Shown here: positions 1-9,088 of the stretch, one piece after another
Layout: every line of letters begins with the position of its first letter
Numbering within the stretch: position 1 is the stretch's first letter
Source: Protostelium mycophagum
Lineage: Eukaryota; Evosea; Variosea; Protosteliida; Protosteliaceae
Reading direction: 5' to 3'
Assembly: GCA_002081555.1 (NCBI GenBank)
Contig: MZNV01002284.1
Location: 1 to 22,399, forward strand
DNA length: 22,399 nt
Program-made: the position numbers and the translations under genes
Notes under the pieces: generated by a model
Databases searched by the model: none
Told to the model about the DNA's origin: nothing
What the model saw: only the letters and a program-made list of their open reading frames with translations

Positions 1-65
1 GAAAGTTGTTGAGACAAAAATCAGTTCTCCACTTGGAAATGAACAGAATTGATAACAAGTTGTAG

Positions 66-1360
66 ATTGAGGGTCAGTTGGGGTCTGGAAATTTCGGAGA
101 AGTTTACAGAGGGAGATGGAATGACACTATCGTTGCACTGAAGGGTGTCAAGGTGAGATATCAATATGAGATATCATATGTGCTGATAGGACAACAGAAC
201 AACACAGAAGAATCAAAATGGAGAAAAGAGATTGTGCTGTTGAGATATCTCAATCACCCAAACATAGTGAGGCTACTGGGAGTCTATGTACATCAAGGGA
301 ACATGCTCATGGTCCTAGAATATGTCGACAACGGGTCACTCGACTTGTAATATCATCAGTGTAATCTACAACGTGTTGAAATAATCCCAGATATCTGCAA
401 AAAAACAGAAGGGAAGTGAGTGATGGTCATCTGATCGCAATATGCTTTGATATCGTCAAGGGAATGATCTATCTACAATCAAAAGGTACAACCATTACAT
501 ATCGTGATAGACTATTGATGACATTATTCAGGGATAGTACATGGGGATTTAGCCGCCAGAAATATACTTATCAGCAAATCAAGACATGCCAAGGTGACTG
601 TTATAATTGTGAACATGTCGTGATAGACGTAGATCTCTGATTTCGGCATGTCACGAAACAATGATACCCTGAGTAAGTCAAACAAAGTGATGGCGTATAG
701 ATGGTGCTCTCCAGAAACAATACAGACGGGTCTCACTTCCTTGAAACAATACAGACGGGTCTCACTTCCTTTGAATCTGACATATGGTCTTTTGGCGTTT
801 TGACGTGGTATGTCATCTCATTTGTCATTGACCTGAAAAATTACAGGGAGATCCTTTCTTTAGGAAAGAGTGAGGTTTTATATTTTATATGTATTTTATT
901 TACATTCAATTTGTTGATAGTTATCCAGCCCCTTACTTTGAACTTTCAACAAACGAAGAAGTGACTGAATACGTTGTCAACAACAAAGGAAGATTGGATC
1001 AAGCCTTCAGGTAAAGAACTATAGGATCTCTGAATGTCTGACTGTTGGTAGATGTCCTGATGAATTGCACCCGATTCTTACCAAGTATTTCTTTCAACCT
1101 CTCAAAGAACACTTTTGTTACAATTCGAGTTTTTGGTTTTGATTTTTAATAGATGTTTTGAGTATGAGGCAGAGGACAGATCCAACTTTCGCGAAATTTA
1201 TAAGAACATGAGAGATCTATATGACATGCTTCTCGAAGAACGTTTATCGTCATCACCACAGAGATCCAGTATATCAAGACAAAAAGAAAATACCACCCTA
1301 GATTACGAAAGTGCGAAATCATCTCTTCTTATGCTGCTGTGGCATCTCAATTATTGCTGA
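66..1360 (+). CDS. Tyrosine-kinase-like protein kinase, 3' part (5' end outside window), frame broken by a 29-bp duplication
   Basis: C-terminal kinase domain of what is probably a receptor-type tyrosine or tyrosine-kinase-like kinase. After removing short GT-AG introns (153-197, 347-390, 486-531, 594-632, 808-846, 870-928, 1011-1051, 1085-1152) the order is canonical: glycine loop GSGNFGEVYRG, VALK lysine, helix-C glutamate in KEIVLLRYLNHPNIVRLLGV, catalytic loop HGDLAARN, ISDFGMSR, YRWCSPE, SDIWSFGVLTWE, then YFELSTNEEV and a CFEYEAEDR segment. LAARN and the YRW motif are tyrosine-kinase traits. The usual HRD is HGD, so it is a non-RD kinase. No tyrosine lies in the activation loop before YRW. 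The exon at 633-807 contains a perfect 29-bp tandem duplication (714-771) that shifts the frame inside the SPE/DxW region. The allele is therefore either dead or misassembled. The upstream exons, presumably ectodomain and membrane segment, lie outside the window. The tail ends in a Ser-rich stretch. Confidence 0.85.
714..771. repeat. 29-bp perfect tandem duplication inside a kinase exon
   Basis: Copies 714-742 and 743-771 are identical (each begins gaaacaatacagacggg and ends cttcctt). The unit is 29 bp, not a multiple of three, and removing one copy restores the kinase reading frame (SPETIQTGLTSFESDIWSFG). No GT-AG excision within the duplicated block removes a length that rescues the frame; the only candidate, gtctcac...atacag, takes out 25 nt. 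It is a recent slippage-type mutation or an assembly artefact. Confidence 0.93.
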
Positions 1361-1613
1361 CACATCATTGAACATACTGCAGATCACATGGATAGAAGAA
1401 CACGACCAACTTTTTTAATACATTATTGACACTGTCGATTCTTTCATTCTTTGTGCTGGTGTGTCGCTCGAGATATACAATTTGCAACACAGCCGCTCAT
1501 AAAAACACGAAACATAAAACTCGTTCAACATTGATTGACAAAGTCAAGCCCGACCGCATCTTCTCGATTGCTTCGTCACATCAATGATCAGCCAGCCCAT
1601 TCCTGAAGCCTAT

Positions 1614-3695
1614 TTATTGTGGCGGGTGCATCCATGGAGGCTTCGATATGAATATCTCCTCGCCAACTTGCTGTACCGTGTCCTCCAGCTCCATCACGTG
1701 TACATAACTGTTCTCTTCGCCAAAGTAACTCAGTGCGCGGGGTGGTACAGAATCTTCTTCTGTCATGGTACAAGGTGAATTATCGTCATACTCCAACAGT
1801 TCCATCGGCCCAAAGAGTACCGCTCCAAGATCCTTCTCTGCTTGCTTGAACAGTGTAAAGGGGCACGATTCAAGCTGCACCAGTTTGTCAAAGGCTGCAG
1901 GTTCAATGATGCGGATCACGCCATGCAGTGAATCAAACCAGTCTGGTGCTGCGATCTGCACTGTTCAGATGATTTGTTAATGTTCGTCATATAACAATCA
2001 TTAAAGATTTGCAAGTTGCAGCAGAAGATTGCACAGAAAAACAGATACTGAGGTTCTTGTCCTCTTGATGACAACATGTCTTGTTTGCCATGTACTGCAC
2101 TACAAGCAGGCCAAAGATTATAACATTACCTTGATGATCACATCCTGACAATTATCCCTCTGGAAGATTTTGAAGGGGAGCATAGGATGGAGAGTGACAG
2201 TATACCAATGGTATATCTCCGGTAGAAATCTGCTCATCTTCACTTTGGGAAACAGATTCTTGCCGATCTTCTCCAGAATAAAAGCTTGGAACTCGTCGTT
2301 ATCCAAGGATGAAGAGTTTTGGAGGTAATTTCTGCGTGTATGGTTGAATATTAGGTGTTTTTTGAACCTAATGTGGTTAACATCTCGCCGTAGTTTTGCT
2401 TTCATGCACATGTTCATGCTGCTTTGCAGCATCAGAAGGCTTCATCAATCATGATTCAAACATGGCTTTGCATATACCACACTGTCCATATTCCCAGTGA
2501 ATGAGAGTCACAAACTCCTACCACATCCAATTGTGCATCTGGTCCAAATTGTATTCCAGCAAGATATCAGTCACTCCTTTGTCAAGACAATCCACCTCTC
2601 GAACATGATTGTCTGCCTGGCATTTTGTTAAATCTTACTTCTACGAATGGTATACCTCTTCTGTGGTGAACTCTTTGAATAGTGGACTGTCCTGATAGCT
2701 TGTCAGCACGTATAAAACGTGGGTGATAAGGACTCACGTCGTCATCTGAGGATTTTGAAGATTTGGATTCTGACTCCGATTCGTCTTCGCTATCACTTGA
2801 CGTTCTTTTTACTATTTTTTTCAGAACAATTTTGATGTTGATTGTCGTTTTTGCTGTGTTGTTTGTATTTGCAAGATATTTTCGATCAAGTTCGAAAAAG
2901 ATGTGCGTTCCACGTTGTGGTGTGGAAATAATGCAAAGACAAAACTGACCCTTGCCGATACCGTTGGTTCTTATGTTATCATCTCTATATCCAATATCCT
3001 CCAATTGTTTCATCCTGTCTTCAGGCATAAGACCCCGATTATATCTGGATTTTGTCGTGTGCAGCCAGTTGTAGAATGCCTTGTCGTCACGCAGCGTCAC
3101 TTTCCTCAGATCAAAAGTACCGTCCGGTCGTCGGAGTTTGATGAGCCTCTTTATGTTGGTTTCCCACACCGCATCACCTCTGATTGACTTTACTGATTTC
3201 GCCCTCTCTGGTGCACTCTCAGTGTTTCTCTCAACCTTTTGCTTTTTCTCTTCGGCCTTCATAGAGGCAGTTTGTTCTCGTTTTTCGATGTGTGGTGGTT
3301 CTTGTTTTGGAATTTTGGGCTTTGGTGTGGGCTTAGAGGGTTCTAAAACCTCTCTGAGTGTGTCTATACGTTCTGAAAGCTTTTGCCGCTCATCTGTCTC
3401 TTTCGAAAAGTCTGAGCGGAGGGAGGAGATCTGTTTCAATGAGGACCATTAAGAGGAGAATGAGAAAAGTTTTGTCAAGATCGGTCTTCGTCTTTGAAAT
3501 GATGATTACCTGCTCAAAGATCTTATCTAGTGAAGATTGAAGTTGTTCTATTTCTGATTTCTTAAATCTCTTTGCAGAGGGAAGTTTTCCACTCGCTTTA
3601 TTCTTCGAGTTATTGTTGTCTGAATCACTTGCACCAGAAGCATTTTCTGCCAGCTGTCTGGCAGCTTTCTCTTCCAGGCGATGTTTGGACGCCAT
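1614..3695 (-). CDS. Helicase-associated (HA) domain protein without a helicase, 555 aa
   Basis: Six exons in phase on the minus strand: 3695-3510, 3430-2656, 2612-2522, 2439-2368, 2331-2130, 1955-1614. They give 556 codons including the stop, which supports one gene rather than two. Start MASKHRLEEKAARQLAEN. Residues about 45-95 form a coiled coil (KKSEIEQLQSSLDKIFEQ, then ISSLRSDFSKETDERQKLSERI), followed by a Pro/Lys/Glu-rich linker. Around residues 155-215 lies an HA-like helical domain (Pfam Helicase-associated type), with W, then FYNWLHTTKSRYNRG and MPEDRMKQLEDIGY. Next comes an acidic serine tract (SDSEDESESESKSSKSSDDD). The C-terminal half (DILLEYNLDQMHNW, then FLPEIYHWYTVTLHP and APDWFDSLHGV) is unfamiliar. 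HA domains are thought to bind nucleic acid; a nuclear role is inference. The gene diverges from Prp3 across 382 bp and converges on the kinase gene. Confidence 0.75.
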
Positions 3696-4077
3696 TTGGA
3701 GAACTGCACAAAGAACAATGTGTGCTGTTGTGAGGGCTGATATCGATCTAATTCTGATCTCACAGATCAGAAGTACGGAACAACTACAACAGTGTCCTCC
3801 TTCGAAATTCCATTTATCGAACAAGTGGCGAATTCGCTGCAAATTGTCCAGACAGAGACAGTTTCTCTTGACTTAACGTCTAAAACATACATCAACATCA
3901 AAATGAAAGCAAAAAATGGGAGCTTAATGCAAATTCTGTGTGACTCTGTACATTCTCGTTGTGTTGTGTCACTTTTGCATGTTGCAGTGGGGACTTGCCC
4001 TTTGACAAGGTTGCAGAAAAGTTTTGACAAAAGGAACAACTACAACACAGCCAATCATCTTGATCGAATCACCAAAA
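3696..4077. promoter_or_regulatory. Divergent intergenic/promoter region between the HA-domain gene and Prp3
   Basis: This 382-bp gap separates two divergent start codons and shows no convincing coding exon. It holds a 15-bp direct repeat, GGAACAACTACAACA, at 3777-3791 and 4033-4047, the second copy 30 bp before the Prp3 ATG. The repeats may be shared promoter elements or splice-related sequence in 5' UTRs. No TATA box is obvious. Confidence 0.5.
3777..3791 (+). repeat. 15-bp direct repeat, copy 1 (partner at 4033-4047)
   Basis: GGAACAACTACAACA is repeated exactly at 4033-4047, 256 bp away, so the two copies lie near the opposite ends of the divergent promoter. Each contains the CTACAAC heptamer that is enriched across the window. 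Confidence 0.85.
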
Positions 4078-6426
4078 ATGTCGGACAGCAAGGAGGAGGG
4101 CTCGTCCAAGCGACACAAATCGAGTCACAGCTCTCATTCTAGCCATGATGACGATAGACGGAGAGATCGCGAGAGAAGGGATAAAGACAGGGATCGTGAC
4201 TCTCATCGAGAGGACAGAAGAGATGATAGGGGACGAGACCATGATAGGTCAAGAGATAGAGATTCTAGAAGTCACCGAGATAGAGATCACGACAGAGACA
4301 GAGATAGAGGACGGGACAGAGACAGAGATAGGGACGGACGAAAGAGGGCGAGAAGTCCATCTCCCAATTCTAAAAATTCGAACGGAAATGCAGCTGCCCC
4401 ACCTAAGCCAGCCATTAATGTACCAGGACTCAATCTAGACATTTCCTCTTTAATGGCTAGTATTTCTGCGCAAAAGTCAGCCCTCCAGCAGGAATTAACA
4501 AAACAGAAAGAGGAAGTCACCAAGCCTGATGTTTCTGAAAGAGGCAAAAAGAAAAAGGACGATGAAGAGAAGAAGGAACGTATGGCTAGTCTACAGCAGA
4601 GTATACAAGAGAAACTCGCCAAGATTAATAAGGTGATCATTCCCACTATTAAATAATTTGATCTGATGTTTTGAACAGGACAAAGGAGAGAAGAAGCCTG
4701 AAGACACAAAGGTCGGCATAGAGATCAAAACAAATCCCAATCTCTTTGCAACACTCAAGGTGCTCAGAAATGACTTCTTTTTCCACCATTCATTTCTCAT
4801 GATCGCAGGTCAACCAAAAAGCCAAGCACTCCAAAACAAGCAGTTCGATATCAATTCCAGCGGCGGAGACATCTGCACCAGCCCCTGTAGAGAAGAAAAA
4901 GCCAACACACATAGACCCAAATCTAAAGGCTCCGTCTGTCGAGCGCGCCAAGCGCAGCTTCAATTTCTTAAGAGATAAAGATATTGAACAGAGGGTAGAA
5001 AAACAGAGAGGAGGTAAGCCAGCTGCACAAGTCAAAGCAGAAGAAGGAACGGCCTCCGCTGCTACTGCGGTCGAAGAGGTATGTTCTATCAACATTTTTT
5101 CTTTAATTTTTTCTGGATTTTTTTGATTTTTTTAGGAAAAGAGGAGAGTTGTAGAGCCGATACCTGATGTAGAGTGGTGGGATAAGTTCTTATTACCTCA
5201 TGAGCAGTACTCTGATCTCGATGGTCCTCAAGGTCTCTATTCTATTTTCATTTAATTTTTCGAACTATTTTCTTTGATATTAACTCGTCCTGACTCGTTG
5301 TAGACGGTGGAAAATTCGGCCAGGTCAAAATGGAAGAAATCACAATTTACGTGGAGCACCCCGTCCCCATAAAACCCCCCGGAGAACCCGACGAAAAACC
5401 CGCACTCGCCATGTTCTTGACCCCTAAAGAAAGAAAAAAACTTCGTAAACAGACGAGAGCTGACAGAGAGAAAGAGAGGCAAGAGAGGGTCTTGATGGGA
5501 ATAGAACAAGCTCCCGCTCCTAAGATCAAACTTTCCAATCTTCCAAGAGTTTTAGGTTCGTTTATTTTTATTTTTCAAAATAAAGAAATGAAGATTTATT
5601 TTTATAAAAAAATGAATTGATGATTAACAGGTGCTGAGGCATCAGCAAACCCTACAGAGATTGAAAACGAGGTGAAGAGGCAGACAGCTTCAAGAATAGC
5701 AAATCATGAGGCCAGAAATGCGGCCAGAGCCCTCACAAAGGAGCAAAGAAAAGAGAAAACAAAGGACAAACTCACTGTGGACGCCAAGGTATTTTTGCAC
5801 TCTTCTTTACAACTTGCAAATATCTACAATTTGTGGATGTTTTTCTTTTCCAAAATAAATTCTCCACTGTCATTTTTCTGAGGAAAATCTGATTTTATTA
5901 GAACAACGGAACACACGTCGCAGTTTTCAGGATATTAGACTTATCCCACCCCCAACACAAATATAAAGTGGACGCGAATATTCGAGAGAACTTCATGACT
6001 GGATGTGCCATCGTACAGCCACAATTTTCTGTGGTTATTGTAGAAGGCGCAACCAAGTCGATCAGAAGGTGATATTTCTCCCATTTTGCTAAAAATCCAC
6101 AAACAAATAAATTTATTTCTGTTTTACACGACAAATTCTACAAAATAAAAATAATAAAATAAAATAATAATAAATCCAGGTTTAAGAAGCTGATGCTGAA
6201 TCGTATTGATTGGAACAAAACCAAAGAGGACGAGACAGAAGAGGAGTTGAAAAACAAAAAACCAAATTTCTGCCATCTCGTGTGGGAAGGCACCATACTC
6301 AAGGCAAACTTTCAAGGATTTAAATTTGAATCTCCCGCCACAGAAGTAGCCGTGAGAAAATACCTGAACAGCAGGTGGTCTGAGCAGTACTGGGACATGT
6401 GTAAGAACTTCAAGGTGGAGGAATAA
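4078..6426 (+). CDS. PRPF3: U4/U6 small nuclear ribonucleoprotein Prp3, 608 aa
   Basis: Core spliceosomal protein of the U4/U6.U5 tri-snRNP that clamps the U4/U6 duplex. Eight exons: 4078-4632, 4679-4759, 4809-5078, 5136-5232, 5304-5555, 5631-5788, 5902-6068, 6180-6426; all phases agree. The Prp3 core is plain: VEWWDKFLLP, EEITIYVEHPVPIKPP, LTPKERKKLRKQTR, PKIKLSNLPRVLG, RQTASRIANHEARNAARALT, VVIVEGATKSIRR, FKKLMLNRIDW, then the C-terminal DUF1115-type domain (FCHLVWEGTI to YWDMCKNFKVEE). Human PRPF3 starts with a PWI domain. Here residues about 20-110 are instead Arg/Asp-rich RD and RDRD repeats, as in SR-like splicing proteins. IDPNLKAPSVERAKRSFNF matches the conserved segment before the core. 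ATG 4078 begins MSDSKEEG. The intron at 5233-5303 ends in the composite TGACTCGTTGTAG motif. Confidence 0.97.
4160..4350 (+). repeat. Low-complexity RD-dipeptide coding repeat in the Prp3 N-terminus
   Basis: Degenerate purine-rich repeats of gagacagagatag type encode RDRD/RDRE runs. They create long open shadow frames on both strands (a Ser/Leu-rich one on minus, a Thr/Glu/Ile-rich one on plus), which should not be annotated. The tract is a Prp3-specific RS/RD-like domain, probably disordered. Confidence 0.85.
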
Positions 6427-6510
6427 AAATATTCATTCTTTTTCGGGGTTTAGGGTTTAAAATTTTGGCGGGAGATTTGAAAATCTTGGATCATAATTGT
6501 CTCAATTTTA

Positions 6511-8677
6511 TCAAAGTTCTGCGTTCTCGTCCTCTACCGTGCTAAACTCTTGGTTTTTCTTCACTTTAGGAATGAGCACAAGCTCAGCGATGGCATACAA
6601 GGCGAAAGATAGCACAGACAACCCCACCAATATATTCAGTAGAGATGCTGGTCCGAAGACATTCATCAATATGCCCACTGAATAGGTTCAGTTGAGTATT
6701 CTATAAGTGAGAACGCACCTAGTGTTGGCATGACCATGTCTCCGACTGCACCACCCACTGAAAAAGTCAGAAGAGATTTTTAGACAAGGGGGTTACCGAT
6801 GAGCTGTCCTGAAGACTTGCTTGTGAGTGCAACTCCCTTCTCGGGGAGCATCAGAAGTGCCGCTGGGTATACTGACGCAAAAGCGAGACCTGAAATTGTA
6901 AATAACGTTTTGTCCACTGTAGAAACAAAATACAATATAATAAATCGAGTATCGAATAAAATATGGTCTCACCCAAAAGAACAGTCATGAGCCACAAGAT
7001 GGCGGCACTTTTCAAGTGTACAAGCGCGACCAACACAATGAGTCCAATCACCGCCAATATCTTATCGGAAAGTAACATGATGCTCGCGGATACTTTCATA
7101 CTCAGTGGAACTATATCTATTAGATCCTATCCCATGATATCATCACATGACATCACAAAGACACTTACCACCAATTCCTCTTCCAACAGTAAAAGATGTC
7201 CAGAATGCAGAAGCTAAGAAGGCAGCCTTCGCGTCGTCAAATTCATATACCTGAATGGCATATGTAGATATCCACCCTGTATCTCATTACATCGTTGTAG
7301 TTTGTCATTATTCTGATCTCGAAAAATATTTATATTTTCGAAAAACAAAATAGTACAGCTGTAGATGCACACCTCCCAGGGAAGATTCCGCGCCAACGTA
7401 TAGAAGGAGGTAGGTTGCCATGACACCGACAAGTACATGATACATTATCTGTCCTCTTCCTTTCTTTGTGTGACCTTCTGTGTGCTCGTCTTTCGCTCCT
7501 GTAGGTGATGCGTAGAAAAATGAAGGTATTGCTGTCTATTTCAGTATCGAAAATCATTCAAATTTACAATTTTAAAATTTAAAATTCTCAGAAAATAAAT
7601 GATCCTGTTTACGTAATAAAAAAAGCGGGAAAATTCATTGAAATTTACCTGCAAGTGCCACTGAGGCACCGATAACCCAATAAGCAAAAAGAGCTGAGTT
7701 TGCCGCCTCAAATCCCTCCAGAAAAACACCCACCAAAAATGGCCCGACAGAAGCCCCGACACCGAAGGAAAAATGCATACCTTTTTTTTGTCAGTCTACA
7801 ACTATGTAGATGATACCACGTGTACCTTGAACCCATGGTGCGGCCTCTTTACGCCATAGATTCATAATCAATACATTTACTCCTGTTTTAATGTAAATTA
7901 TTAATAATAAAATAATAATTTATTGAGATAATGAAATTAATATTTTTAATATTTACATTGAAATTTAAATTTAAAAATGAAAGAGCGGTCACCTATCTCT
8001 AAGAAGGCTGCAGCGAATGATTGGAAGCCAACAAAACCCAGAAACACCCACAAATTAGTAAAGAAGGGTAAGAATAGCATAGTTGTACCAGACACAGTCA
8101 GTAGGATGGCGATGATCAGATGTGTGCGGGGACCTGATACATTTAGTCGTCATTTGAAGCAAAAGACTGACCTCCCATGAGAAATCCAGCGACGGAAGAG
8201 CCGGCGAGATAGAACACTCCTCTCGCAGTAAATACTCCTCCTGCAGCTTCTACATCGGCGCCTGTCTGCTCTGATATGGCCATGATGGAAGGGCCCAGAC
8301 CGGACGCTTTCTTCGTCAATTTCAATTTGTGGATGTACAATATCAAGACCGAGACACTCACTCCATAATCCTAAACCAAAGAATTGCCAGCAGTATACAA
8401 AAGTCAAAATCTGGTCCAAAGATCAGAACAAGAATGATTTCGAGAACGTAAAGTGTCCACCTTCTTCGTTCTGTTTGAGAATTGTGGTGGTTCTTCCATT
8501 ACCATATCTCCCTTATCTGTTGGCAACTCCGGTGACTTAACTTCCAAAACATCTGCTGACATCAATCCCATATATCAAACTGGTAATCAAATCAATTCAT
8601 AAAAAGATGCACCCACTCTCATCACTGGTCAGCTCGACTGTCTCCTCCTCCTCTTCCACTTGTTTGTAGGTTGCCAT
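6511..8677 (-). CDS. Major facilitator superfamily transporter, MFSD4-like, about 460 aa
   Basis: Thirteen exons on the minus strand read in phase from ATG 8677 (MATYKQVEEEEETVELTSDE) to TGA at 6513-6511. A cytosolic acidic N-terminus of about 50 residues precedes the first helix, ILTFVYCWQFFGLGLW. Later segments include LGPSIMAISEQTGADV, GVFYLAGSSVAGFLMGG, FVGFQSFAAAFLEIG, NLWRKEAAPWVQGMHFSFGV, YVGAESSLGGWISTYA, FWTSFTVGRGIG, and a last helix ending KVKKNQEFSTVEDENAEL. LGPS, GG-loop, W-QGMHFSFG, GAE--GGW and GR-G are family marks of the MFSD4/Na-dependent glucose transporter 1-like MFS group (LGPT, LHFSF, GSE--GG). A sugar or related small-molecule substrate is likely but unproven. Intron sizes range from about 40 to about 110 nt. 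The gene ends 84 bp from the convergent Prp3 stop. Confidence 0.88.
7795..7810. repeat. Small hairpin of the TCTACA/TGTAGA family in an MFS-gene intron
   Basis: TCTACA and TGTAGA flank ACTA within the intron separating the exons for PWVQG and MHFSFGV. The layout matches the hairpin at 9869-9892 but with shorter arms. Confidence 0.75.
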
Positions 8678-9088
8678 GTCTCAACACTTGGATTTGTGAT
8701 GGACAAGCCAGACAACGGATAATTTACCTCCGAGAAGATCTGATTTTTTTCTCGGGGATGTGCCAAAACCAACACAACAGACGTAAGCCCGCACAATAGT
8801 TTCTCGTCAGTTAACGCAGGTCGCGGTAAGGAATTGCAGTACCATACCTTTATGGTTGCGTGGCAGAATAAATATTCACGAAAGAGACAAATCATCCGCG
8901 TCTCAATCTGTACACTTCCCACCCCTTCCTCGTCTTTGTAGACGACGGAGAAACGAAACGAAAACAATTAAATCGTCTTTATTATACAAGACTTCATTTG
9001 ATGCCTAAATGTACATAAATTCTACAAATCTAAAACATATGAGCGATTGTGGCATATATATATAGTATAGAGGCTACTTACCTCGTTG
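8678..9088. other. Intergenic region upstream of the MFS gene and downstream of the Dbf2-like kinase
   Basis: This 411-bp gap between two minus-strand genes should contain the MFS promoter and the kinase 3' UTR. It holds a short TA run near 9054-9067 and no exon I can support. A 112-codon minus-strand frame at 8629-8967 overlaps the first MFS exon out of frame and has no recognisable domain. Confidence 0.5.

Noticed and set aside
153-189. 37-nt intron ending at the first AG (gctgatag) in the left kinase
   Set aside because: It would break the frame; the acceptor at 197 keeps the conserved ESKWRKEIVLLRYL helix in frame.
2582-2720. Chromodomain- or integrase-tail-like reading of VHHRRGIPFVEVRFNK
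   Set aside because: That reading runs through a 43-nt intron (2655-2613). Splicing it gives a longer in-phase protein and removes the resemblance. No other mobile-element part is nearby.
4287-4709. 140-codon minus-strand frame rich in Ser and Leu opposite Prp3
   Set aside because: It is the antisense shadow of the RD repeat and Lys/Glu-rich coding sequence of Prp3 exon 1, and crosses an intron.
8629-8967. 112-codon minus-strand frame over the MFS 5' end
   Set aside because: It is out of frame with the MFS start exon, whose protein is supported by downstream splicing and homology.
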